A stretch of 64,000 bases of DNA from Hermodice carunculata. Its lineage: Eukaryota > Annelida > Polychaeta > Eunicida > Amphinomidae. The notes under the pieces are model-generated. The model was not told the origin of the DNA, searched no databases, and worked only from the letters and a program-made list of their open reading frames with translations. Shown here piece after piece: positions 15,342-27,780 of the stretch (position 1 is the first letter of the stretch; each line of letters starts with the position of its first letter). The DNA lies in the NCBI GenBank assembly GCA_964020975.1, contig OZ026630.1, forward strand, positions 21,759,588-21,823,587, given 5' to 3'. The position numbers and the translations under genes were made by a program.

Positions 15342-18183
15342 AAGAGGGCTGTGTGAACAGCCCATGCTCAGCTGACCTATGCTTGAACAGATATGGTACA
15401 GACACATCTACTGTACACTGCCAGCAAGTTTGAAGTGAATGTGGCAAACAGTTTTTGAGATGAAGTCAAAAGTGTGAATATGCATTGGAATGACCAATGA
15501 CTTGCATAGTAATCAATAAGAATGGTGTATTTTCCAATAAGCACCTGAAAATAGAAAAAGATTGCAGTCCCACCTGGTGAACAAATTCAGAACTAGGAGT
15601 CCCTAGGAGTGTTTCTGTGTGATATCAAAGCAATTGGGTGAGCGGTTTCGGAGAAGATTTTTTAAGATTTGCCCCCCAAAAAGCACAAAATAATTAAATA
15701 AAAATCCAAAAATCACTGAAGCATGACCACTTCAATACAATTGGTAGAAACCCACCCAAGGTACATTGCCACCAAGTTTGAAGTGAATCTGGCTGACAGT
15801 TTTGGAGCAGAAGTCGAAAATGTGTGTTAGCATGAGAATGCCCATTGACTTACATATTAATCAATAGGAAAGGTGCATTTACCGATAAGTACCCGAATTG
15901 AAAAAATTGTTTAAAATCAGGAATCCACAGCAGTGCCACCTAGTGAAAAAATTTGTTAGACCCTTTCACAACGAACATATCCACCAAGTTTCTGCTTACT
16001 CTGTGTGACGGTTCTAGAGAAGAAGTCGAAAATTGCGAAAACACACAAAAATTCATGAAAAAATAGAAAAAAAATTGCAGCACCACCTCTTGAACAAATT
16101 AAGGTCTATGGGTCCCCAGAAGTCTTCCTATGCAAATTTGAAGCAATTGGCGGAGCGGTTTTTGGAGAAAAAGATTTTTTAAGATTTGCCCCGAAAAAGA
16201 ACAAAAAAAATTCATTAAAAATCCAAAAATCACTGGAGCCTGACCATTTGAACAAACAGGGTAGAGATCCACCCAATGTACATCCCCACAAAGTTTGAAG
16301 TAAATCTGGCCAAAACTATTCAAGTTTTGACCATTACAAGAAATTCCTATGTTAAACTTTCCTATTAAAACTTTTGTGAAGATTTTTGAATAAAAAAATC
16401 CAAAATTCATTGGAACATGACCATTGGAACAAACTTGGTAGACACCCACCCAAGGTATATCCCCGTTAAGTTTGAAGTAAATCTGCATGACGCTTTTGGA
16501 GAAGAAGTTGAAAATGTAAATTAGCATTAGAATGCCCATTGACTTACATGGTAATCAATAGAAAAGGTGCATTTACCAAAAAGGAGCCGAATTGAAAAAA
16601 TCGTTAAATATCAGTAATCCACAGCATTCCCACATAGTGAACGACATTGTTTCACCCTTCCACAAGGAACATATCCATCACGTTTAAGCTTAATCTGAGT
16701 GAGGCTTCTGGCGAAGGAACATATCCACCACGTTGAAGCTTAATCTGAGTGACGGTTCTGGCGAAGAAGTCGAGAAAAGCTATAAAACAAAAAAAATCAT
16801 AAAATTTTTAAAAAAATTTGCAGCCCCATCTGGTGAACAAATTAGGAACTAGGAGTCCTTAGGTGTCTTCCTGTGTGATATCAAAGTAATTGGGTGGGCG
16901 GTTTCAGAGAAGAAGATTTTTTAAGATTTGCCCCAAAAAAGAACAAAAAAAATCATTTAAAATCCAAAAATCACTGGACCGTGACCATTTGAACAAACTT
17001 GATAGAGACCCACCCAAGGCAAATCCCCACCATGTTTGAAGTGGATCTGGATGACAGTTTTGGAGGAGAAGTCGAAAATGTGAATTAGCATTAGAATGTC
17101 CATTGACTTCCATAATAATCATTAGGAAAGCTGCATTGGCCAATAAGTACCCAAATTTGAAAAAATCGTTAAAAATCAGCAATCTGCAGCATTTCCATGA
17201 AGTGAACAACTTTGTCTGACCCTTCTACAAGGAACATATCCACCATGTTTCAGCTTAATCTGAGTGACGCTTCTGGAGAAGAAGTCGAAAATAGCTATAA
17301 CACACAAAAATTCGAAAAAATTAGGAAAAAGTTGCAGCGCCACCTGGTGAACAAATTAAGAACTACGAGTCCCAGGGAGTGTTCCTGTGTGATATCAAAG
17401 CAATTGGGTGGCTGGTTTCGGAGAAGATTTTTTAAGATTTCACCCAAAAAGAACAAAAAAATTCATTAAAAATCCAAAAATCATTGGACTGTGACCATTT
17501 GAAAAGCACTCTTGATAGAGACCCACCCAAGGCACATCCCCACCAAGTTTGAAGTGGATTTGGATGACGGTTTTGGAGGAGAAGTCCAAAATGTGAATTA
17601 GCATTAGAATGTCCATTGACTTCCATAGTAATCATTAGGAAAGCTGCATTGACCAATAAGTACCCGAATTTGAAAATATCGTTAAAAATCAGCAATCTGC
17701 AGCATTTCCACATAGCGATCAACTTTGTTTGATCCTTCTACAAGGAACATATCCACCAAGTTTCAGCTTAATCTGAGTGATGGCTCTGGAGAAGAAGTCG
17801 AAAATAGCTATAACACACAAAAATTCGTAAAAAAATTAGAAAAAAATTGCAGCGCCACCTGGTGAACAAATTAAGAACTAGGAGTCCAAGGGAGTGTTCC
17901 TGAGTGATATCAAAGCAATTGGGTGGGCGGTTTCGGAGAAGAAGATTTTTTAAGATTTCACCCAAAAAAGAACAAAAAAAATCATTAAAAATCCAAAAAT
18001 CACTGGAGCATGACCATTTGAACAAACTTGGTAGAGACCCACCCAAGGCACATCCCCACTAAGTTTGAAGTGGATCTGGCTAATGGTTTTTGAGAAGAAG
18101 TTGAAAATGTAAATTGTTGACGACGGACGGACAACGGACCATAAGATAAGCTCAGCTGACTGACAAGTCAGCTGAGCTAAAAA
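15342..18183 (+). mobile_element. Inner Helentron-like element with ~515-bp higher-order array
   Basis: It starts ACAAGAGGGCTGTGTGAAC, GCCCATGCTCAGCTGACC, and ends with a perfect 13-bp-arm hairpin (18149-18178) followed by AAAAA. The core is about five copies of a ~515-bp unit, judged from the spacing of the GCAGNGCCACCTGGTGAAC phrase at about 15565, 16077, 16818, 17332 and 17847. The 16077-16818 interval is longer. Each unit holds related sub-repeats. A 50-bp local duplication is visible at 16666-16770. No protein is encoded; the open frames across it are repeat artefacts recurring once per unit. Confidence 0.6.
18149..18178 (+). repeat. Perfect terminal hairpin of the inner element
   Basis: Arms AGCTCAGCTGACT (18149-18161) and AGTCAGCTGAGCT (18166-18178) with loop GACA. 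It is followed by AAAAA. Weaker versions end the copies at 13125, 14374, 18258, 43461 and, in inverted orientation, 8798. Confidence 0.9.
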
Positions 18184-18258
18184 GTCAAACGACAGATGGA
18201 CGGACAGACACAAACGGATTCTAAAAACTGCTGACTGACAAGTCAGCGGAGCTAAAAG

Positions 18259-19774
18259 CAAGTTTTCACATGCAAGTCATGAGCTTAGAGAAGTTAGTCA
18301 AGGACAATGATGAAATAGATGTTCAATAGAACTACATTTTTATGATGCAAAAATTCCTTTTACAGCCAAGTGCATGTTGACCAAAACTGCAAAACATGAT
18401 GCATGTTCATTAATAGAGTGGTCTTAGTAACCTAGAGATCTACTCCGTTCACTGGAAAGTTATGAACCAAATTTGAACAAAATCTTTCCAGGCATTTTTG
18501 AGATATCTTGGCAACAAAAGTTCAGTGGTCAGACTATCCCAATACATGCCTCTACCCGCTATGGGGCAGGCATGAAAAAACAAAAAAGCAAAAAAACAAA
18601 AACAAAAAAACAAACTGAACCACAGTTGGGAAAATTTTTTTTTTTATTCCGATGGATCCCCAATTTGAGCAGTACAGCTATTGTTGTATGGAATCCAGTT
18701 GTAAAATTAACAACAAGACAGCCATGTATAAATGTTTCCCTACAGCTTGAAAGGGTAGAATCTGGTCTACAAAATAAAAGTCTGCCTCCACAAGTAATTT
18801 TGCTACTTTGCGGGCTACTATCATGTACACTATGTAAGGAGAAGCTGGTGTTGTTGTAGACTTGTTGAAAATTCCTTTATATGTGACCCTGTCCATTATT
18901 TTTCCCATAATATGGGTAAACAAGAGTAGCCATTTACTGTCAAGTGTTGGATGATTATCATTCGGTATAACCATTATGCTCTGTACTAAGTCCCTCCTGC
19001 TGGAGGTATATAAAGCTACATTATTTAGATAAGACAGCAAGCACTGCTGATCTGGCTTTCACTCTATTTGACTGCAAACATGCTGTCCTATCCACACAAA
19101 TCATTGCATGAACAGCCTGCTCCTCAACTCTCATGCAGACTTCACATCAAAAGACACCAATATAGATGGTGTGCAAGGACTTCAATTAACCAGGCAATCC
19201 ATCACATATTGCTGATGCCAGAGCCATTTCATTTTTCCCCAGCATAGTCCAACAGTATATAGTCTTGCATGCGAATTGCATTGAGGCAGTAAGTTTGATT
19301 TCTTTACATACATGTTACCGCTCATTTTAAACCCTCTGCATATCAGAAAATTTTAGCCAATATACCTGCCAAACATGCAACACTCGGTCTAACAATTGAT
19401 ACATGTCCTATACAATGTTACACAATGATTTTCTCTCAATCACTGTCAACCAAGTATTGTTGATGCCAAACTAAGTCCATATATTCATGAACACTGAGGC
19501 ATGTTGGTGGTACCAGTTGACCTTGACAAACACACAGCTAGGTTTCTGCTTGATTCTAATCTATGCCACAATGGTTTTGTAAACCTGTGATTATGGACAT
19601 TCTGCGGCACACCAAGGAGCCTACAGGGAGAGAAGACAGTTTCAAGCAGCTGTGATACAATGCACTGAGCTCTTTCTTAGAACCAAATACATTGTAAACA
19701 AACAACTCATTCTTCTTTGTTTTATTCAAAACTAATTGCCAAAATACCAGTTTCTAATAAAAAAGAAACAGCAA
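18259..19774. other. No gene seen
   Basis: AT-rich sequence with an A-rich stretch at 18571-18615. The 128-aa and 120-aa open frames here overlap on opposite strands and look like neither known proteins nor each other's homologues. Confidence 0.5.
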
Positions 19775-20004
19775 CCCTTAAAGCACTAATTCAAGATTGA
19801 GTCAACAGCTTTCCTTGGGACACTTTGCGTGCAATGTGCGCAAAGTGTCCTGAGGAAAGCTGTTGACTAAGACTACTTTTTGCTTAGACTAGGCTTGTTG
19901 GTATTTGAATGAAACATATCTTCATGAGGAATTTGAATCTTTTAACCATTATATGTTTAACAGTAATGAGAAAACAACTACAGCAGTGATTAGCACTTTA
20001 AGGG
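19775..20004. mobile_element. Fold-back MITE, copy 1 (internal 29-bp-arm hairpin)
   Basis: The terminal inverted repeats are CCCTTAAAGCACTAAT and ATTAGCACTTTAAGGG (14 of 16 positions pair). Inside, 19801-19829 and 19839-19867 form a hairpin with 29-nt arms, 9-nt loop and 27 of 29 Watson-Crick pairs; the other two become G-U in RNA. The outer 16-18 nt of the arm (GTCAACAGCTTTCCTTGG) are shared with copy 2 at 28457-28678. The CCC start and similar size suggest a piggyBac-type MITE, but no clear TTAA duplication flanks this copy. Confidence 0.75.
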
Positions 20005-23000
20005 TAAAGATTAGTGTTACAAAAACAAAAATTCTGTGTATCATCATTTTCCTCCTAACTTGCAATTTTTTGTAAAATCCATACATTCAACATTGAAGTC
20101 ATTATGCTGAAGTCACTGGACTACACAATTGCTTCCATCCACTATTAACGCTTACAAGCATTTGCTCTATTTTATTCAACAACATGGGCATGTAAAACAT
20201 TGCACCATTTCTGTGTCAAATGACATTATTTAAAATCACCCTGTCTACAAATGTTTCATGCCACAAACTAGATTGTGTCTGTTGCAGGCTTAGTCTGCTC
20301 CCACTGTAGTCTCCCTGCTTTACACTGAAAACATACAGACTGCATTCATTCCCTTGTACCACCCATCGGAATTTTTACCTGTGGGTATCCAGATACAATG
20401 TTTTTGCTTTTGTTTTCTCTCTCTCTCTCCATTACTTGTGAACAATGATCTGTCAAAATAACATATATCATGTGCACAAGTTTTTCCACATGCACTGTGA
20501 AACGAAGATCTAGCTTACACAATATTGTCCCAGCCAAGTTAAACACTTACAAGGGGCCCTAATATCTCTTGACCCAGTTGGTCATTTTTTGTTTTTAATG
20601 TTTCAACCAAATTAAAACATTTTTGTACTAAAATAGCATTGCACAAGTGAATAAATGCAGTCATTTTGGAAGTCTGTAAAGACCACCATACATAAATGAC
20701 ATAAGCAACCTACTGCTTACTCATCATTTTGTGATTGTGGTCACATGAGCCACTTTTCTAGCCACACAAAATTAGTTGCATGGAAAAAGTCCATCCCATG
20801 AATAACCAATTACAATACTGTACAGTAAAAAGCAAAGAGTGATATTGTTCCACAGGCAATTGCTATTACACTATGCAGCAAAAGAGAAAAGCTGCCACGA
20901 ATTAGGTGTGAGTACTTCCAGACACCATGTTAGTGCACTATTTCATCTGTGTTTACAACAACTTGAGATCCATAGGAACAGACCCAGACTTTAAACTACC
21001 TGTACTTTTGTACCAACCAGTAGTGAGATAAACCATTATGTGGACAGCGTTGTAAAAGGTTTCAACAAAATTACCATTGCCCGCCGATACACACATGGAA
21101 ATTCTCAAAACATGTCCTATATACAAACAAAGAGCGTGAATTTCAACATTCATATTAATGTGTGCACTCTCAAATTTGTAATGGTACAAAGAATTTAATA
21201 CAATTACATGTGATCCTTTGACTGGTGTAGGTATTCAATTTAGCAAAACAGGATCTGTTCTTCAATGTGACGGAAAAACCAAATGAACCCAGAAAAGTAT
21301 GGATACCATACATACATACATACAATAGAGCTGAAAATCAAATACCACGTGTACTTATCACTTTACCTCTAAATACTGCATCATGATCGAGATCATGAGG
21401 ATCAAAGATTGAAAACACAGTTCATGTACAAATTTGAGCCCACAATATGATTATTACATGTATCTATTTCCTATTGTGAGGCTGGTACCACAATGGGTTA
21501 GATTGGAATATCTATATCACATGATACCACTACTTGCTTTTGGTTCCTGTTTGTACTGTTTGATCAACGAAAAATGCCAGAGACACTAACTTAGCCACCA
21601 CCTGCAACACAGTCCTGCTACAAGAGGCGAGACCTGTATCTGACATCCTTTGTTGCATCAGGATGCAGGATCTTGTGATATCCAGCTGTACTACATATTG
21701 AGTATGTATACAAACTTTTTACTCGTGTACATAAACTGTATTTCAATGCAATCTGATAAATATACAAGAACAGATTATGTGTGAATCAACCACATTTGCC
21801 CAGAACTGTGAAGACAATGTGAAATCTACTTCTAGACTCACAAAATCAATTTATTGCATACATCAGAGTATATTTTTGTTTTCCAGATGAATTCAAATGA
21901 ATTTCAACAGCTTCTCGCTCCATATATTTAAAACAAAGTTAATCCTACAATTAAGTGTAACTGACAGAGAAGTGTACCCTTGAAAACTAAGGGCCCTGAG
22001 CCTTGAAACAAATCCTGGCCATTTACTTGTGTATGAGCACCAAAGAGCAGAAGACCACACCGTGGGACACAGAAGTTGTGTCTGTAAGCAACATGCAGGC
22101 ATAACATTTCTATGACACCTCTAATTTGTGTTTACAATTTTCTCAACATATGATACCATGTTCAGTAAATATATATGACAAAATATTTTCTTTTTTATCC
22201 TTATTTCAATCTTGAATGTGGATTTAAAACTCCATAGCGCAGTATATGATGGAAGCTGCTTCCTGAGCACATAAGTAATACTGTGCACATCCCCAGATTA
22301 CAACTGTATCTCAATGATACAGTTTCCTTCCACCTTAGACTACAAATGTAGCATGATAATACACATTCATTTTACATCACCCATGCCAGGACTCTTAATT
22401 TAGCACAATGAAACAAGTGTCTTCCATGTCAGAATATCAGTGTAGCATGATAAATTTTGTCCACCATAACTACAGTGCACATTGCAAATTCTGTCATCTT
22501 CAAGTGCTAAAAGAAGCCTTACTGAAGCACACAGGTACCACAACAGCTGTGATGAACATACACATTACTTCGAGGCATCCTAACAGCACACTGTTTGGTG
22601 TGTTTAGTGCACTATATCCATGCACACATGCAAATGCTGTGCAGTAGATGATGTGTCATCTTAAGCACACACAACAGAGCAGCAGGCATACCCATCACCT
22701 ATCAATGCATGGCTGCTATTACCTGGTTGGTTTTACACCTTTAGAGTGCTCCACAATGGTTATCATCCACATTACACAAAAGTGCACAAATGTTAACATA
22801 CAGAATTTTCAGACGTTCACAAGGTAGAGCTGCTCCAAATGTCACCTTGGTGGTCAATGTGAATACTGTATAAACAATTCCCTAAGCACTAACTTTCCCG
22901 AATTAATTAAAATTAAAAATAACCTGCTTCCTGATCAGCGGTTGGGTGGGGGTGGAGTGGGAGTAGAGGTGGAGCTGGAGTGAAGAAGAGCATTACTAAT

Positions 23001-23244
23001 AAGTATCAAAATCAAAATTGCCCTATGCCTATTTTTCAAAATGCTATTGCTCTGGAAAATTAACTCCTCAAGAAAATTTGTGCTTACAAAGTATCAACAC
23101 AGTGGTTCATGTGAATATCACCTCAGTACCTGCTATGGATACTACCTCAATACTCCCAAAAGGAAGCATATGTATCCATATGCTACACCAGCAATGACTA
23201 GAGGGGCCACTGCAAACCACTAAGCAGGCACCACAGTTAAAATA
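20005..23244. other. No gene seen
   Basis: AT-rich sequence downstream of Rab8. Small (CATA)n tract near 21308. A G-rich stretch at 22940-22985. No exon recognised; part could be distal 3' UTR of Rab8 but nothing shows it. Confidence 0.45.
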
Positions 23245-23407
23245 CAGTGAAACCTCATTAGAATGGCACCATCAGCAAAATGTGTCAGATGCCCAAATTT
23301 GTCAGACAATGAGCCCAACAGCATAGAACTAGACTTTTAGGTCCCTAAAAACCGATGTTAAGTAACTATGTCAGATAACTGAGTGTCATTATATTGAAGT
23401 TTCACTG
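23245..23407. mobile_element. Short pogo/Tc1-like MITE
   Basis: Left end CAGTGAAACCTCATTAGAAT. Right end in reverse complement CAGTGAAACTTCAATATAAT. Size 163 bp. TA precedes the left end but the right flank is TC, so the TA duplication is not intact. The terminus type is that of Tigger/pogo-related elements; the class call is inference. Confidence 0.6.
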
Positions 23408-26400
23408 TCTTGACTTTTCAAATCCACAGGCAACTTCTTGTAGAAACTCAAATTCCTCCCTCATCAAGTACTGTCGCTCCTATATTATTTTCTGTAAAAT
23501 ACTTTTTCATTTAATTACGGACTTTCATACAAAAGATTTTTACATGAGATTTATGGGACAAAACTTCCATTATTCTTCAGCCTTAGCTCATTGGGTCAGA
23601 TACTTGATGCCTTTATCCAAATCATATGTATAATGCACCATGACAAAGCAAGGGTTTTCATCCCCACATAAATATTCATCAGACACTTTTTGCTCAAATT
23701 TGCAAGCTTTGTGGAAGTTACATGTATTTCATTGTTATTGAGACTCTGGCTATTCAAGTGATATATCTTTCAAATCCCATTTCAGATGAAGAAAATGACT
23801 TTTTTTTTCTGTGACACACTTTCACAGTCTAAATGAAGTAAGCACAGTAAAAGTTACTTGGCAGGTGGAATTTGCTTGAAGACAGCACATGTATCAAAGT
23901 GACTGGATTCATTTTTTGATAAAATTGTGCACCTTGTATTTCTTGGGGGGAGGGAGTAGATATATGTAAACAGCTTAACTGACTTTACAGGACCAATCTA
24001 CAGATATGCCAAGAAGACACTCTATGAGCAGCCTGTAGTTGAAAAGGAAAGGGAAGATGAATGTACAAGAAAGTAATCATCATGTACCCCTCAATCATCC
24101 ATTTCTGTATTTAAGATGTACAAATATACTTCCATCATGCATTATGAAGAGATATCAACAACCTAGTTTTCCATGAACAATGTCCTAATGCTGTTCTCTT
24201 GACTTGCCAACTCATTTTATGGTTTATGCTGGGACCTCTTAACATCATGTATCCAACTGCCACCAATGCTTACTCTTGATTCCACATTAATAGGGCAAAT
24301 AATATGTGCCAAGAGTATAAGTTGTGTGATTTCTGCATTCTCAATGGCAATACATCATAGTGCTTAAACAATTTGCCGATGCCGAAAAATTTGGTCCACA
24401 GTGCATCTTTGTACACACACTGGACTCCTGGGGATCAACAGCAGTCCAGCACTCACAACTGAAATAAACGTTTTCATACATGTAAGTTTCACTAATTATC
24501 AAACAGACATGCACACTTGATACTGCAAAGGTAGCCTGTTTCTGGATGATTCCATTCTAGCTGTACAAATCATTCAAGACAATCACCTGTTGACAAGAAT
24601 AGCCAGCTACATGGTACTTGAGGTTTATCATTTTTCTTTTTTAATCTTACGACTGAACTCTGAAAAATGCAGATTTCATAACTGGTAGTCATAACCCCAT
24701 TGCTCTTCTACCCCATAAATCAATGCACACGTCTCTCTCATTGTGCTCATAAACTTTACACAACATGATAATGCCTGATGTTTAACAAGCATCGTCCCAT
24801 TTAGCTATATATGAAACATAAAAATGTGTCATTTTGCCACTTCCATGTCAATGGAGCTGAACAGCGACTGCAGTGCCCTCTGGTGAGCAATTCCAGTTTT
24901 TATATCACATCAAGTGAAATTGTACAAGATCATATGATCCACATGCCATAGCAGTAATACTGTAAACAACATTGTATGTTCATTGACTTATCAAAATTAA
25001 TTTCCACATGACAGTATATGCATTTTATACTGAAAAACCCCCTCCCTGACCATTCTACTAGGATCATTCATTAACACTGTCCACAGCTCCTTCTATATGT
25101 CCCTGTCTTCTTTACCATTAATGGTATCTCAATTCAGCGACTACTTAAATTTTGGACTTGCTCATGACCAAGTCTCTCCCAAGTCCCCAATCCACTTGAC
25201 CATGCATTTTTTTCCCACACTATTTTTTACCTCTAACACTGCAGAGCACCAGCTGGGTCAAGAAGATAACTAGTATTTAGCAAAAACAAATGTACAATAT
25301 TGTTATTTGTAGATCAAATGCCCTATGTATCATGTTTCCTAAAAAGTCACATCCCAAGAAAATTTCTGTAGAGTTTTGCCTTTCAAAGTAAAGCCATACA
25401 TCAAGTCTTTAAAGTATACAGTACCATGTCTACTCTGTTCTCTTCCACAGATAAGAACTGCAAATTACACAAAAGGTGCATTTGAAACAAAACGTGGAAC
25501 ATTTTGAAGTTTGAAGCAAATATTTTTGATCAAAATGACAAAAGAAATAAAAAAACAATAAAAAATATACATTAATTAAAAAAAATCTCAAGCTGGGTCA
25601 TACCATTGCTTCCCTTGCAACACTTTTCCATGCTCTCGCTCAAGCGAAGATGCAAAGGTACACACTTCAAGCATCTGGCAAGCAAGGCAGATTTTTTTTT
25701 TTTATACAAAAAAAAAAGAAAAAAAATGTTGAAAAGGAAACACAAGCACAGGTATTTGTGTGAAAGGTGACCATGTACTGATATGCTAAAGTTTCTTCTG
25801 CCATGTGGAAATCATCTTTAATTGACATCATTACTTCTGTCATACAGGGAAGTATAATGAAGTAGTGGTAGCCACACCATATATAATGTATAAATGTGTC
25901 ACATGCAGCCTTCTGTAGCAAAGTTGATGTAGTTCCTTCTTCCTGTGTGATGTGTACAGAAGTCACTAAATGTCGGTATTCTCTGAAGCATTTAACTACA
26001 ATACACTGTTCATTTATTTTTATCAAATTTTCAAAAATTGGTGAAACTGATTTTGCTCTTTCAGGCATATTCAATGCTAAGAACTTTAAAGCTAAGTTGA
26101 CATAACCCAAGTCATTGTTAAGTCAGAGCAAGAACAAACTATGGTTGTACTATCCCATATCATCTCGGCCATAAAGCTGTCCCCTTTACACTCGTTCTAC
26201 ACATTTTACACTATCAAAACTGTTCATGTGTGTACTCTTCACATATTTTGTATCCAGTCAAACCTGTGTAATGCGACTTTTTATTTCATTTGCAAGAAAT
26301 TTTAAATATATAGAAGATATCTTAACCCAGGGGTTCTGGAAATGCTAAAAATGTTTAAGTTTCTTGTGTGCTGGATATCTCTTGCCTCTTGCATAAATAA

Positions 26401-27470
26401 ATTCATAATCATGTATAACCAGTCATCTTCCTGAATCATGTCAGTCAGTTGACTGTATCGTGGGCAAACACTGGAGTCCAAACATTGTTCAAACCAGCTA
26501 AGGCTTATTCAGTAATCTTATCTCAGGTTCTTTTTCACTAATTCCAGAACAAATGACAAAAGTTACTTCGTGCTGTCTTTCAAAAACTCAATTTGGAAAT
26601 TTCTCCATGTAACTGGAGAAAAAAATACATGTTCTTGTTTTGTTCCATAGCATACTGAGATCAGTATTTTCCAAATTGTGTCATTATATGACAAGAACAA
26701 TTCAGTCAGTGCACATGATTACCCCATCGACAGGCATTCAGCAGATGCACTGCATCTGCTGGCTGGTGGTCAGTACACAGCACAGGCTATTAAACAGTAG
26801 TTTGCATCTCTTTGTACAACATGGCTTTCATATTACAAAATCAAGTTGTGGTTTATCATTATCATATAATAAAGCACTTGGTTTTCAAATTAGGTCATCG
26901 GATGTTTCTAAATATTGACCATTATGGATGATCATCTCAACCTTTGACCTTGGTGCCTATCCGTGAGCAGAGCTCTCTGCACCATGAGTTAACCTTATTC
27001 AAAGATTACATGTACACTTGATCTCCACTGGCCAAAGTTAAGAAACTGAATCTGTCATCATCCTTGATTGATACATTTGTTTATATAGCAAGACGCAGAA
27101 TGATGCACACTTTTCGGCACTGGAGAAACTTACACAAATGAGGAAAAAAACCCTCTTGGCTATACAAGTATCTATAATTTTCACCCCTGGGTAGACTCTA
27201 CATAATACCATTTTCATTTGTGAAGCCTATGTACAGCATGGATTGTGCGTCACTGTGACAAACCATGGGGCCTGAAGCCCTGCATCAGAGAAATAAGCTG
27301 TCCCAATAATACGCCCCTTCCCTGACAAGCTGCAAGATATTTTAAAGCAAATGCAGCTGTAACTTGTATAATCTCCAGGCAACGTTTTATACACAAAGGT
27401 ATATAATATATATATATATATATATGGACATACATGTAGGGTGAAATCAAACCATCTAGCAAACATTATC
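23408..27470. other. No gene seen downstream of Rab8
   Basis: AT-rich. A 147-aa minus-strand open frame at 25667-26110 has no recognisable domain and ends in poly-Phe/Lys text from a homopolymer, so I do not call it a gene. A CTCF-like motif lies at 24870-24888. Confidence 0.4.
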
Positions 27471-27472
27471 TG

Positions 27473-27498
27473 CATTTTTATTCACCATTTTTATTTGA
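27473..27498 (-). promoter_or_regulatory. Candidate Rab8 poly(A) signals
   Basis: On the minus strand two AATAAA hexamers occur about 190-210 nt past the Rab8 stop (plus-strand TTTATT at about 27476 and 27490). They are the first pair of close signals after the stop; usage is not shown by the sequence, and longer 3' UTRs are common for this gene. Confidence 0.35.
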
Positions 27499-27684
27499 AG
27501 TATAATTTTTCTCATCCGTGGACAGAACTATCAGCTGGGTATCACTGATGATGTATGAGTCCCATGTAATGAAATGAACAGTGATGGAAGAAGTGCTGCT
27601 GACAGTCTTGTTCTCATTACTATTAATATAAAAGTCCATGACCAATCACAAGGCGTGTACCATTAATGCTATGGCAACTACGTA

Positions 27685-27780
27685 TCAGAGAAGCTGACAT
27701 CTCCAACCACTTGATCGCTTGGTTGTCTCACTTTTCTTTGGTTGGAACCCACCACCCTTCGCGGACGGATTTGTAGCTTC
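27685..27780 (-). CDS. Rab8: Rab8 exon 7 (terminal coding exon)
   Basis: 96 nt: 31 residues (178-208) and TGA. It encodes the hypervariable tail and CQLL. Acceptor TGCTTGGTTGCAG. The tail has little in common with vertebrate Rab8, so this exon was placed by the KKS..KRSS..C..LL pattern and the fit of phase and length. Confidence 0.92.
   Translation of the reverse strand, partial: EATNPSAKGGGFQPKKSETTKRSSGWRCQLL

Larger units (their letters stand above)
14523..18258 (+). mobile_element. Outer hairpin-ended element, split by a nested insertion
   Basis: The outer element begins near AGGAGGATCATGATCATCC (14525) and runs to 15341. It resumes at 18184 with GTCAAACGACAG, GGACAGACACAAACGGATTC and the hairpin end CTGACTGACAAGTCAGC, GGAGCTAAAA (about 18230-18258). 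A related copy at 42261-43461 lacks the nested element at this position: its tail passes from TTTTTGAGAAGAAATCAAA to GACAGACACAAACGGATTCC without the insert. This is the best evidence that the 15342-18183 element inserted later. Confidence 0.6.

Noticed and set aside
11332-18258. CRISPR-like or satellite interpretation of the repeats
   Set aside because: Units are long, diverged, without regular unique spacers, and bounded by transposon-type ends; the genome is eukaryotic.
16099-18261. Several 90-146-aa minus-strand frames with repeated CSNGHAPVIFGFL-like text
   Set aside because: The similarity between them is the tandem array read in one frame; they break in every unit and have no known domain.
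25667-26110. 147-aa minus-strand open frame downstream of Rab8
   Set aside because: No recognisable domain; the C-terminal part is homopolymer-derived Phe/Lys text, and an opposite-strand frame of similar quality overlaps it. No splice or promoter context.
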